A program made the position numbers and the translations under genes. This document shows, one piece after another, positions 36,722-45,438 of a DNA stretch of 64,000 nucleotides (positions are counted from its first letter, which is position 1; every line of letters starts with the position of its first letter). The notes below the pieces were generated by a model. That model was given only the letters and a program-made list of their open reading frames with translations, searched no databases and was not told the DNA's origin. The stretch comes from an uncultured Paracoccaceae bacterium (GTDB lineage Bacteria; Pseudomonadota; Alphaproteobacteria; Rhodobacterales; Rhodobacteraceae): NCBI GenBank assembly GCA_947493745.1, contig CANLSM010000002.1, positions 186,001 to 250,000 on the forward strand. Direction: 5' to 3'.

Positions 36722-37614
36722 GCGACAAGGTTTTGCCGCCCGAGCGTGACCTGCGCGCCTATGGTGGTGTCGCGCTGCTGACAATGATCTGGGGCTCATC
36801 CTTCTTTCTGACCGAGATTGCCTTGAGAGGTATCTCGCCGTTGGGAATAGCCGCCGGGCGCGCATTGCTCTCGGCGCTTGCCCTTGTCGTCTTGTCTCGC
36901 AGTCTCGGGGTGGCGTTGCCCAAGGGCGCGCGGGACTGGGGCTGGTGCCTGCTTCTCGGCATTTTCGCGATTGCCCTGCCATTTTCGCTGCTGAGCTGGG
37001 GCCAGTTGAATGTCAGCTCGGGTGTTGCGGCCATTTTCATCGCCGGGTCACCGCTTTTCATTCTCTTGCTCAGCCGGTTTGTGCTGGGTGATGCTGTCAG
37101 CCTGCGGCAATGGACGGGTTTCGTCATCGGGCTGGCAGGGCTGGTCTGGCTGGCCGGACCAGCGGCACTGGCGTCACTCGGTCAGAGCGGTCAGATCTTG
37201 CCGCAACTGGCCTGTGTCGGGGCAGCGGCATGCTATGCTGTCGCCTCCATCACCGTGAAGCTCATGCCGCCCCTGCATCCGCTGAGCGCCACGACCGGAT
37301 CGCAGATCACCGCGACAGCGTTGTTGTTGCCGGTGGGCTACCTCAACCTTCCTGAGGCAATGCCGGAGTTGGAGCCGCTGGCCGCCCTTCTGGTGCTGGG
37401 CATCGTCCAGACCGGCATTGCGCAATATCTGCGCTTCGCGACCGTGAAACGTGCCGGGCCGGTCTTTGTCTCGACAGTCGGGTATCTGATCCCGATCTGG
37501 GCCGGCCTGCTGGGGCTTGTCTTTCTCGACGAGGTTCTCACGGCGCGCAATGTGACGGCCTATGCGCTGATCATCGGCGGATTGCTGCTGTCGCGAACCC
37601 GTCCGAAGCCCTGA
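36718..37614 (+). CDS. DMT/EamA-family transporter
   Basis: An inner-membrane protein of 298 residues with ten helices and two EamA repeats (first repeat W-G-S-S-F-F-L-T-E-I-A-L near the N-terminus). It overlaps the MocR gene by ATGA and is therefore the most direct regulatory target. Export of an amino acid or amine sensed by the regulator is a reasonable inference. It converges with trxB with no spacer. Confidence 0.86.
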   Translation: MSDKVLPPERDLRAYGGVALLTMIWGSSFFLTEIALRGISPLGIAAGRALLSALALVVLSRSLGVALPKGARDWGWCLLLGIFAIALPFSLLSWGQLNVSSGVAAIFIAGSPLFILLLSRFVLGDAVSLRQWTGFVIGLAGLVWLAGPAALASLGQSGQILPQLACVGAAACYAVASITVKLMPPLHPLSATTGSQITATALLLPVGYLNLPEAMPELEPLAALLVLGIVQTGIAQYLRFATVKRAGPVFVSTVGYLIPIWAGLLGLVFLDEVLTARNVTAYALIIGGLLLSRTRPKP

Positions 37615-38658
<1,044 letters not shown>

Positions 38659-38787
38659 TCAGCGGTCACACATCTTTGTGGTCGGCGCTGTGAAAGTGCA
38701 AACAAAGTTGCGCGGTCTTGAAAGATAATTGCCTATCGCGCGCGCCCGCTGTAACAAGATAAAAAATCAACAAACAGGGAGGGTCGC

Positions 38788-39288
38788 GTGCCGACAATCA
38801 AGCTGGATCCGATAGATCGCAAGATTTTGGCGGAATTGCAGGGCGACGGACGTATGACCAATGTCGAGCTTTCGCGTCGTGTTGGCATCTCTGCCCCGCC
38901 CTGTCTGCGCCGTGTCCGCACCCTCGAGGAGGTCGGCCTGATCAAGGGCTATCATGCGGATGTGAACGCAAGAGAGCTTGGTTTTGAGGTGCAGGTCTTC
39001 GCCATGGTCAGCCTCAAGTCCCAGGCCGAGGCCGATCTGACAACATTCGAGAATCTGGCGCGCAGTTGGCCGCTGGTGCGTGAGTGCCATATGCTCAACG
39101 GCGAGATCGACTTCATCCTGAAATGCACCTCGCCCGATCTCTCCACCTTCCAGACCTTCCTGACCGAGGATCTGACGGCGGCCGAAAACGTGGCAAGCGT
39201 GAAGACCTCGCTGGTGATCCGCAATGCCAAGGATGAACCCGGAGTGCCATTCGAAGTGCTTGAAGAACGCATGGGTGACACTGCATAG
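38788..39288 (+). CDS. Lrp/AsnC-family transcriptional regulator
   Basis: A protein of 166 residues: N-terminal winged HTH (DRKILAELQGDGRMTNVELSRRVGIS ...) followed by the RAM ligand-binding domain (VRECHMLNGEIDFILK). Lrp-type regulators respond to amino acids and act as octamers. It is GTG-initiated with AGGGAGGG about five bases upstream, which settles the start. The target is not evident. Confidence 0.92.
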   Translation: MPTIKLDPIDRKILAELQGDGRMTNVELSRRVGISAPPCLRRVRTLEEVGLIKGYHADVNARELGFEVQVFAMVSLKSQAEADLTTFENLARSWPLVRECHMLNGEIDFILKCTSPDLSTFQTFLTEDLTAAENVASVKTSLVIRNAKDEPGVPFEVLEERMGDTA

Positions 39289-39291
39289 ACC

Positions 39292-39684
39292 ATGGCCGCA
39301 TTCGGCAGTCTCATTCTGGGTGGCCTCGGCACCCTCACCATTCTGGTCGGACTGGTCATAGCGCTGGGTCTGCTGCGGCACCGGTACAGATCCCAAAGCG
39401 TTCAGATCGAGGTGATTTCCAATCGCAAAACCAGAGATTCCGATGGCCATGCTGGCCTCGCTCCGGTCTTTCGCATCCGATCCGGGCCCCATGAAGGCAA
39501 GCAATGGCCCTCGCGTTTGACAGAGGGGTCAGCCGCTCACAAGGTCGGTGAGCGCATGACCGGCAGCTATGATCCAAAAACCGGCGTCATTCATTCACCA
39601 AGGACACAAGCCACCGCACGCTTCATCGCGATCAGTTTCCTTGTGATAGGAAGCGTTCTCGTCGCTTTCGGTCTCGCGCGTTGA
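39292..39684 (+). CDS. DUF3592-like membrane protein
   Basis: A protein of 130 residues with an N-terminal hydrophobic helix (about 5-28), a basic and polar middle domain containing G-S-Y-D-P-K-T-G (a segment typical of DUF3592 proteins), and a second helix at the C-terminus. It lies three bases after the Lrp gene and is probably in the same transcript. Function unknown. Confidence 0.7.
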   Translation: MAAFGSLILGGLGTLTILVGLVIALGLLRHRYRSQSVQIEVISNRKTRDSDGHAGLAPVFRIRSGPHEGKQWPSRLTEGSAAHKVGERMTGSYDPKTGVIHSPRTQATARFIAISFLVIGSVLVAFGLAR

Positions 39685-39701
39685 CGTTCAGGCCAACGCG
39701 A

Positions 39702-39730
39702 CGGCCCTGCTCGGGCCGCCTGCTTTCTTC
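39702..39730 (+). terminator. Rho-independent-type terminator after the DUF3592-like gene
   Basis: Stem CGGCCC (39702-39707) / GGGCCG (39713-39718) with loop TGCTC, followed by a pyrimidine/T-rich run CCTGCTTTCTTCTT. It lies 17 bases after the DUF3592 stop and points along the plus strand, ending the Lrp transcript before the convergent ClpP-like gene. Confidence 0.65.
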
Positions 39731-39765
39731 TTGGTTCAAATATCCAGAAGACTGACCCTCCGGAC

Positions 39766-40341
39766 CTAGCTGAGTTCTGCCGATGAACTTATGACTTTGC
39801 CGAGAATCCCGTATTCAAGGGCCTCGTCCGTATCCATCCAGTGATCGCGCTCGATGTCCTTCTTGACCTGTTCAAAGGGCTGCCCGGTTCCGTCCGAGAT
39901 CACCTTTGCCAGACGCGCAAGCATCTTCTCGATCTGCTCGGCCTGGATTGCGATATCCGTGACCTTGCCGCCGACGCCGCCGGAAGGCTGGTGGATCATG
40001 AACCTCGTATTGGGCAGGCAAAGCCGGTCCTCCTTGGGCACGGCGAGATAGATATGGGTGCCCGCGCTCGCAACCCAGCCGGTTCCGATGATCCGCACGC
40101 GGGGTTTGATGAACTTGATGATGTCGTGGATGCTGTCACCGGCCTCGACATGGCCACCTTGCGAGTTGAGAAAGAGCGTGATGTCCTCGTCGCCCTCTTC
40201 GGCCAGTGCCAGAAGCTGGGCCACGACCCGTTTCGCCATCTTCTGATTGATCTCCTCGCAGATCAGGACCTGCCGGGACTTCATCAGCGCCTTTTCCACC
40301 GAGGGGCCGGATTTTTCGTCTTTTTTGTCGTCGTCGCTCAT
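39766..40341 (-). CDS. ClpP-family ATP-dependent protease proteolytic subunit (paralogue)
   Basis: A 191-residue serine peptidase of family S14. Aligned with ClpP, the triad is Ser92 (GWVASAGTH), His117 (RFMIHQPSGG) and Asp166 (ERDHW), so it should be active. It differs from housekeeping ClpP in having a hydrophilic, very acidic/lysine-rich N-terminus (SDDDKKDEK) instead of the usual axial-loop sequence, G-W-V-A-S-A-G-T instead of G-Q-A-A-S-M-G-A, and no clpX neighbour. It is probably a second ClpP isoform, hence no symbol. Confidence 0.85.
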   Translation of the reverse strand: MSDDDKKDEKSGPSVEKALMKSRQVLICEEINQKMAKRVVAQLLALAEEGDEDITLFLNSQGGHVEAGDSIHDIIKFIKPRVRIIGTGWVASAGTHIYLAVPKEDRLCLPNTRFMIHQPSGGVGGKVTDIAIQAEQIEKMLARLAKVISDGTGQPFEQVKKDIERDHWMDTDEALEYGILGKVISSSAELS

Positions 40342-40558
40342 CGGAAAAGTCCTTTGGATAGAAGTGCAGTCGTTTTCAGTTCAGTCTCGCATGTATGCCG
40401 AATGAAGACGGCTGCAAGCCTGTGATCAGGGCTAGTCGTCTGGCGCGTCGGGATCAAGAGGCGATCTTCGCCGATTTCAAGGGGGCTTGTTTAAAATTGT
40501 TGCCAGTGTGTGGGGGGGCAAATACCTAACAAGTACACAAAACCAAAGGAAGAATCCT

Positions 40559-41521
40559 ATGCCCCCCAATCCTTTAGCCGCTTCGGCGGCCTGTGTATCC
40601 TTGTGTTTTCTGGCCGCATGTGGCGGCGGTGGCGGCGCCGGTGTTTCGCAGGGCGGGGGCGGCCCTGACGTCACTCCGAACCCTGATCTGACATATGCGG
40701 ATGGCACGCCGATTGTAGCATCCAGCTATCACGGCAAGTCCTTTCCGGTGTCCTTTGTGGTCGCATCCGATGACGGCAGCGGTTCGCTTGAGCGGGTGAC
40801 CGGCACGCTGGAATACAAGGATGCCGATACTGTCATCCTCACCTATGGCGGCGAGAGCCGGAATTTCACATTCCGGGGCTCCTTCGGTGTCGAGAATTTC
40901 GGCAGCGGTGTCCTGACCGCCGACGATGGCAGTCTGATCTCCGACCTGCTTCTCTACAATCCCAAGCTTGGCGGACGTGTGCTGAAGCAGCGGACATCGC
41001 TTCCCGAAGGCGCGGGCTCGACAGCAGGTGACTACACCTACGGCACTTTCGGATTTTCCACACCGGAGAACCGATTGCCGAACACTTCCGTGAACTATAC
41101 CGGCAACTATCACACGTACATGGTGGCCAACTTCGAGGGGGAGCCGGAACTGGTTCATCTCGAAGACGGCAAGATGGATGTGGACGTCGATTTCGCCACC
41201 GGGGATGTTTCGGGAACGCTCTTTGAGCGCGACCTCGTTGTCAGTGAGCCCGGTGATCCGTTTCGGGAACTGAACATCTCCATCGGGGTGGAGAACGGCA
41301 AGGTCGAGGGCTCAGGCTTCTCTGGCGATGTGACCGGAACTTTCGGGATCAACGACACCGCGCTGACCACAACCTTCAGCAACGATGGCGTCGATGGGTT
41401 TTTCTTCGGCAATGATGCCGAGGTTCTGGCGGGGACCTACGACGCCGAATTCACGGCCAGCAACGCGGATGAAACCATCTCAGGCAGTCTGGCGGGTGTC
41501 TTTCACGGCGAGCGTGACTAG
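40559..41521 (+). CDS. Surface-type lipoprotein, transferrin-binding-protein-B-like fold
   Basis: A protein of 320 residues with a lipobox (CFLAAC) followed by a glycine-rich linker (GGGGGAGVSQGGGG). The rest is a beta-rich repeat region ending in patterns such as VEGSGFSGDVTGTFGIN and LAGTYDAEF ... SGSLAGVFHGERD, which resemble the beta-barrel lobes of TbpB-type, Slam-exported lipoproteins. AAGGAAGA precedes the ATG at 40559. No Slam or TonB receptor gene is nearby. The family call is by pattern only; the ligand is unknown. Confidence 0.65.
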   Translation: MPPNPLAASAACVSLCFLAACGGGGGAGVSQGGGGPDVTPNPDLTYADGTPIVASSYHGKSFPVSFVVASDDGSGSLERVTGTLEYKDADTVILTYGGESRNFTFRGSFGVENFGSGVLTADDGSLISDLLLYNPKLGGRVLKQRTSLPEGAGSTAGDYTYGTFGFSTPENRLPNTSVNYTGNYHTYMVANFEGEPELVHLEDGKMDVDVDFATGDVSGTLFERDLVVSEPGDPFRELNISIGVENGKVEGSGFSGDVTGTFGINDTALTTTFSNDGVDGFFFGNDAEVLAGTYDAEFTASNADETISGSLAGVFHGERD

Positions 41522-41524
41522 GCG

Positions 41525-42664
41525 TCAGCCCCGCATCATATCAAGGTCGAGCCGCGACAGCGGCTCGGCACCGTTATCGGTCACAAGCGATGTCCGTCCC
41601 AGCGACATCGCACTTCCGCTACCACTGTCCATCAGGATCATATGCAGGAAGATCGTCATGCCCGGCGCGACCACGGTGGGCGCATTTTCGAAGATCATCT
41701 GATGCTCCATCCAACTGGGTGAAAAGCGGGCACCCAGCGAATAGCCACAGGCATTCAGGCGATGCGCACCCAACCCCCGACCATCGAAGGTTGATGCGTG
41801 AGCCGCAAAGACATCGCCAAAGGTTCGGCCCGGTTTCAGGTTGTCCTCGCAGGCCAGCAATGCATCCCGCGCGGCATCATGCATCGCTTCATGTTCCGGG
41901 CGTGGCTCACCGATCACGATCGTCCGCATGGCGGCTGCGTGATAGTGGCGATAGGCGCCGGCCCATTCCAGCGTGATCTGATCATCGGTATCCAGCACCC
42001 GCTTGGCGGCCTGATAGCGGCAGAGCAGGGCGTGTTCGCCCGAGCCGATGATGAACTCGTTGCCCGGATAGTCGCCGCCACCCGCAAAGATCGCGCCCTG
42101 CATTGAGGCAAGCACATCTGCCTCCGACCCGCCTGCGCGAAGATGCGGTCGTGCCGCGATCAGGGCGTCATCCGCCAGATCGGCGGCCTTGCGGACATAG
42201 CCTGTCTCGGCCTCCGACTTGATCAGCCGCAGGGTTGAGATGAGATCGGAGGCATCGTCCGGCTCGACACCCAGCGCACCCGTCAGGCGGCGATAGTTGT
42301 GCGCGGTCAGACCGTGCGTGTCATATTCGGTCGCAAGCCGTTGCCCGTTACAGCCAAGCTCGGTCAGCAACGCGGCCAGATCTTTTGCGGGATTGGTGTC
42401 GGCTGCGTCCTTCCAGATCCGGATATCGGTCAGGGTAGAGGTCAACTCAGCCTGCCGCAGATCGGCAGACCGGGTCAGCAGCGTCATGCCTTTCCCATGC
42501 ACGATCAGACACTGGAAGAAGCAGTAACCGAACGTGTCAAAGCCGGTCAACCAGTACTGGCTTTCGGGCGCAAAGAGCAGGAGCGCATCAATCCCGCGCG
42601 CGTCCATCGCCGCACGGACCTGGGCCTCCCGCGCATCGAACTCGTCCTTTGAGAAATGAAGCAT
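41525..42664 (-). CDS. M24-fold (pita-bread) hydrolase lacking metal ligands, creatinase/ectoine-hydrolase-like
   Basis: A protein of 379 residues with the creatinase N-terminal domain followed by the M24 catalytic fold. The five metal-binding residues of aminopeptidase P/prolidase are not conserved: the first Asp region reads ITLEWAGAYRHYHAAAMRT, the His region GYSLGARF, and the final Glu region GRTSLVTDNG. This resembles metal-independent creatinase and DoeA-type ectoine hydrolase rather than a prolidase. It is 13 bases downstream of the small secreted-protein gene in the glcB operon. Substrate uncertain. Confidence 0.8.
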   Translation of the reverse strand: MLHFSKDEFDAREAQVRAAMDARGIDALLLFAPESQYWLTGFDTFGYCFFQCLIVHGKGMTLLTRSADLRQAELTSTLTDIRIWKDAADTNPAKDLAALLTELGCNGQRLATEYDTHGLTAHNYRRLTGALGVEPDDASDLISTLRLIKSEAETGYVRKAADLADDALIAARPHLRAGGSEADVLASMQGAIFAGGGDYPGNEFIIGSGEHALLCRYQAAKRVLDTDDQITLEWAGAYRHYHAAAMRTIVIGEPRPEHEAMHDAARDALLACEDNLKPGRTFGDVFAAHASTFDGRGLGAHRLNACGYSLGARFSPSWMEHQMIFENAPTVVAPGMTIFLHMILMDSGSGSAMSLGRTSLVTDNGAEPLSRLDLDMMRG

Positions 42665-42677
42665 CCTGCCCTCCGTT

Positions 42678-43118
42678 TCAGCGGCTCAGATAGAGTTTGC
42701 CCTCATCCCAGTCCGAATTGAAGCCCAGACCTATCAACGACCACGTGTCGTTTGGCAGACGCACCATGGCGAAGTAGGCGAAGATCTGTCGCGAGACCTT
42801 TCCGCGGGCGTCGAAGTCATAGAACATGTTCACGACGTAGTTGTAGGACCCCGGAACCTCGTGGACTTTCAGCACGTTGCAGTTTGAGAAGCCTTTGGGG
42901 GCATAGCCCTCCAGCACCTGGACAACCTCTGCCAGAGTGCCGGTGATGCCCGCCGCGCTCTGCAGATCATAGAGCTGTTTGAACTGTCCGTTCAGGAAGA
43001 GCCGCTGGACCTGCCCCAGATCGGGATTGTCGAGCGTCTCGGGCAGGCTGTCACAGGTTTGCGCCTGAGCCGCAAAGGTCAGCAGGGAGAAGGCGAGGGT
43101 GAGAGCGAACCGTCTCAT
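42678..43118 (-). CDS. Secreted protein of unknown function
   Basis: A 146-residue protein with a signal peptide ([20 protein letters not shown]) and two mature cysteines (in TCDSLPE and SNCNVL) that could form a disulfide. The mature part is mixed alpha/beta, resembling small periplasmic NTF2-like proteins, but I do not recognise the family. Its start overlaps the malate synthase stop by ATGA, an unusual coupling of a secreted protein to a cytoplasmic enzyme. Confidence 0.72.
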   Translation of the reverse strand: MRRFALTLAFSLLTFAAQAQTCDSLPETLDNPDLGQVQRLFLNGQFKQLYDLQSAAGITGTLAEVVQVLEGYAPKGFSNCNVLKVHEVPGSYNYVVNMFYDFDARGKVSRQIFAYFAMVRLPNDTWSLIGLGFNSDWDEGKLYLSR

Positions 43119-45268
43119 GTGCTTGCCTTCAGTGCCAGACGGCCCGCATGCAAAAGCGGCTCTGTATAGCCGCTTGGCTGCTCGGCCCCCTTGAACACCA
43201 GATCACAGGCGGCCTGAAAGGCATGACCGTCAAAGCCCGGTGCCATGGGCCTGTAGGCCGGGTCGGCTGCATTCTGCTGATCCACGATCCTTGCCATCTG
43301 CTCCATCACCTCGCGCACCTGTTGCGGACTGACAACGCCGTGATGCAGCCAGTTGGCCATATGCTGGGCCGAAATCCGGCAGGTGGCGCGGTCCTCCATC
43401 AGCCCGATATCGTTGATGTCGGGAACCTTGGAGCAACCGATCCCCTGATCCACCCAGCGGACCGTATATCCCAGAATACCCTGCGCGTTGTTCTCCAGCT
43501 CGGCCCGGATCTCGTCTCCGGACCAGTTGGTGCCGGGGCTGAGCGGGATGGTCATCAGATCCTCGGCACTGGCCCGTGGCCCGCCCTTCGCGATCTCGCG
43601 CAGCCGATCGAAGGGATTGACCTTGTGGTAGTGGGTGACGTGCAGGGTGGCGGCTGTCGGGCTCGGCACCCAGGCACAATTGGCCCCGGCCTCAGGATGG
43701 CCGATCTTCTGCTCCAGCATATCAGCCATCAGGTCGGGCATGGCCCACATGCCCTTGCCGATCTGCGCCCGTCCCGGCAGGCCACAGGCAATACCGACAT
43801 CGACATTGTTGTCCTCATAGGCCGAGATCCAGGGCTGCGCCTTCATATCGCCCTTGCGAACCATCGGACCCGCTTCCATCGAGGTGTGAATCTCGTCGCC
43901 GGTCCGGTCGAGGAAGCCTGTGTTGATGAAGGCCACACGATGTCTGGCGGCGCGAATACACTCCTTGAGGTTCAAGGTTGTGCGCCGTTCCTCATCCATG
44001 ATCCCGATCTTGACGGTGTTGGCAGGCAGTCCGAGGATGGTTTCCACGGTCGTGAAGACGGAGTCGGTGAAGGCGACCTCATCCGGCCCGTGCAGCTTCG
44101 GCTTGACCACATAGACCGAGCCATGTTCCGAGTTGCCGCCGTCGCGTTTCAGATCGTGCATGGCACACAGCACGGTGCAGATTGCGTCAAGCAGACCTTC
44201 GGGGATCTCGGCCCCATCGGCGTCCAGCACCGCAGGCGTCGTCATCAGCAGGCCGACGTTGCGCACCAGCATCAAAGACCGGCCCTTCAGCGTCGCCGCC
44301 TGACCATCTGGAGAGATGAAATCGAGATCGGCATTGAGGCTGCGCGTGAATGTCTTGCCGCCCTTCGTCACAACCTCACTCAGATCGCCTTTCATCAGGC
44401 CAAGCCAGTTGTGATAGACCAGCGCCTTGTCGTCCGCGTCCACCGCCGCGACGCTGTCCTCGCAATCCATGATGGTCGAGATTGCCGCCTCAAGCCGCAC
44501 ATCCGCCAGATGCATCGGATCGGTGCCACCGATCTGGTGGGTTGGGTCAAAGACCAGATGAATGTGCAGCTTGTGCTTTGAGAGGATCACATCGGAAATG
44601 CGTTCTCCTTCATCCCGGTAGCCGCTGAACTGGTCGGCATCGGCCAGACCGGTCTGGCCGGCGGGCGTTTTCAGAACCAGTTTGCCGGTGGCGATATCGA
44701 CACCTGTCACATCGGCCCATTTTGCCCCGTTCAAAGGTACGGTTTCGTCCAGATGCGATTTCGCCCATGCGATGACCCTGGCACCGCGCTCAGGATCGAA
44801 CCCGCCCGGTTTCGGCAGATCGCCGAGCGCATCCGTGCCGTAGAGCGCGTCATAAAGGCTTCCCCAGCGCGCATTCGCGGCGTTGATCGCATAACGCGCA
44901 TTCATCACTGGTACGACGAGTTGCGGGCCCGGCATGGTGGCGATCTCGGGGTCCACGCCGGTGGTTTCGATATGGAAATCCGCACCCTGAGGGGCCAGAT
45001 ACCCAATCTCGCTGAGAAACGCACGATAACCGTCGGCGTCGTGCGGCTGGCCCTTGCGCTCGATATGCCAGGCGTCAATCTGCGTCTTCAGTTCATCCCG
45101 CTTCGCCAGAAGCGCTGCATTTTCCGGGGTATATTTTGCCAGCAGATCGGCAAAACCGGACCAGAAGGCATCCTCAGAGATATCCGTGCCCGGCAACGCC
45201 TCGCCTTCAACGAAATCGGCCAGAACCCGCGCTACCTGCAACTCTGAACGCAAAACCCGATCTGTCAA
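43115..45268 (-). CDS. glcB: Malate synthase G
   Basis: Condenses glyoxylate with acetyl-CoA to malate (glyoxylate bypass or glycolate use). At 717 residues it has the G-isoform length and characteristic segments such as [24 protein letters not shown] and [14 protein letters not shown]. No ATG fits the start; the TTG at 45268 gives (M)[12 protein letters not shown], matching relatives, with GGGAG six bases upstream. The ATG-led extension beginning at 45331 is not homologous. It heads an operon with a secreted protein and the M24-fold protein, and is divergent from pepN. Confidence 0.94.
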   Translation of the reverse strand: MTDRVLRSELQVARVLADFVEGEALPGTDISEDAFWSGFADLLAKYTPENAALLAKRDELKTQIDAWHIERKGQPHDADGYRAFLSEIGYLAPQGADFHIETTGVDPEIATMPGPQLVVPVMNARYAINAANARWGSLYDALYGTDALGDLPKPGGFDPERGARVIAWAKSHLDETVPLNGAKWADVTGVDIATGKLVLKTPAGQTGLADADQFSGYRDEGERISDVILSKHKLHIHLVFDPTHQIGGTDPMHLADVRLEAAISTIMDCEDSVAAVDADDKALVYHNWLGLMKGDLSEVVTKGGKTFTRSLNADLDFISPDGQAATLKGRSLMLVRNVGLLMTTPAVLDADGAEIPEGLLDAICTVLCAMHDLKRDGGNSEHGSVYVVKPKLHGPDEVAFTDSVFTTVETILGLPANTVKIGIMDEERRTTLNLKECIRAARHRVAFINTGFLDRTGDEIHTSMEAGPMVRKGDMKAQPWISAYEDNNVDVGIACGLPGRAQIGKGMWAMPDLMADMLEQKIGHPEAGANCAWVPSPTAATLHVTHYHKVNPFDRLREIAKGGPRASAEDLMTIPLSPGTNWSGDEIRAELENNAQGILGYTVRWVDQGIGCSKVPDINDIGLMEDRATCRISAQHMANWLHHGVVSPQQVREVMEQMARIVDQQNAADPAYRPMAPGFDGHAFQAACDLVFKGAEQPSGYTEPLLHAGRLALKAST

Positions 45269-45438
45269 ATTCCTGCTCCCGCATGTCTGAATACATCCGC
45301 ATACACCAATAGTGTTTCGGATCGGAAACACAAGCGACCAGTCGTTCGGCGGACCATTTCAAGCCGCGTGTCGTTTTCGATCTTGTGGCGCGGCAGCGGA
45401 GGTCTAGTCTTGGCGCCGAACAATCGAGGGAGGCTTCC

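Noticed and set aside
43148-44581. A plus-strand open frame of 477 codons
   Set aside because: It is antisense to malate synthase G, which has strong family matches along its whole length; the frame has no recognisable motif.
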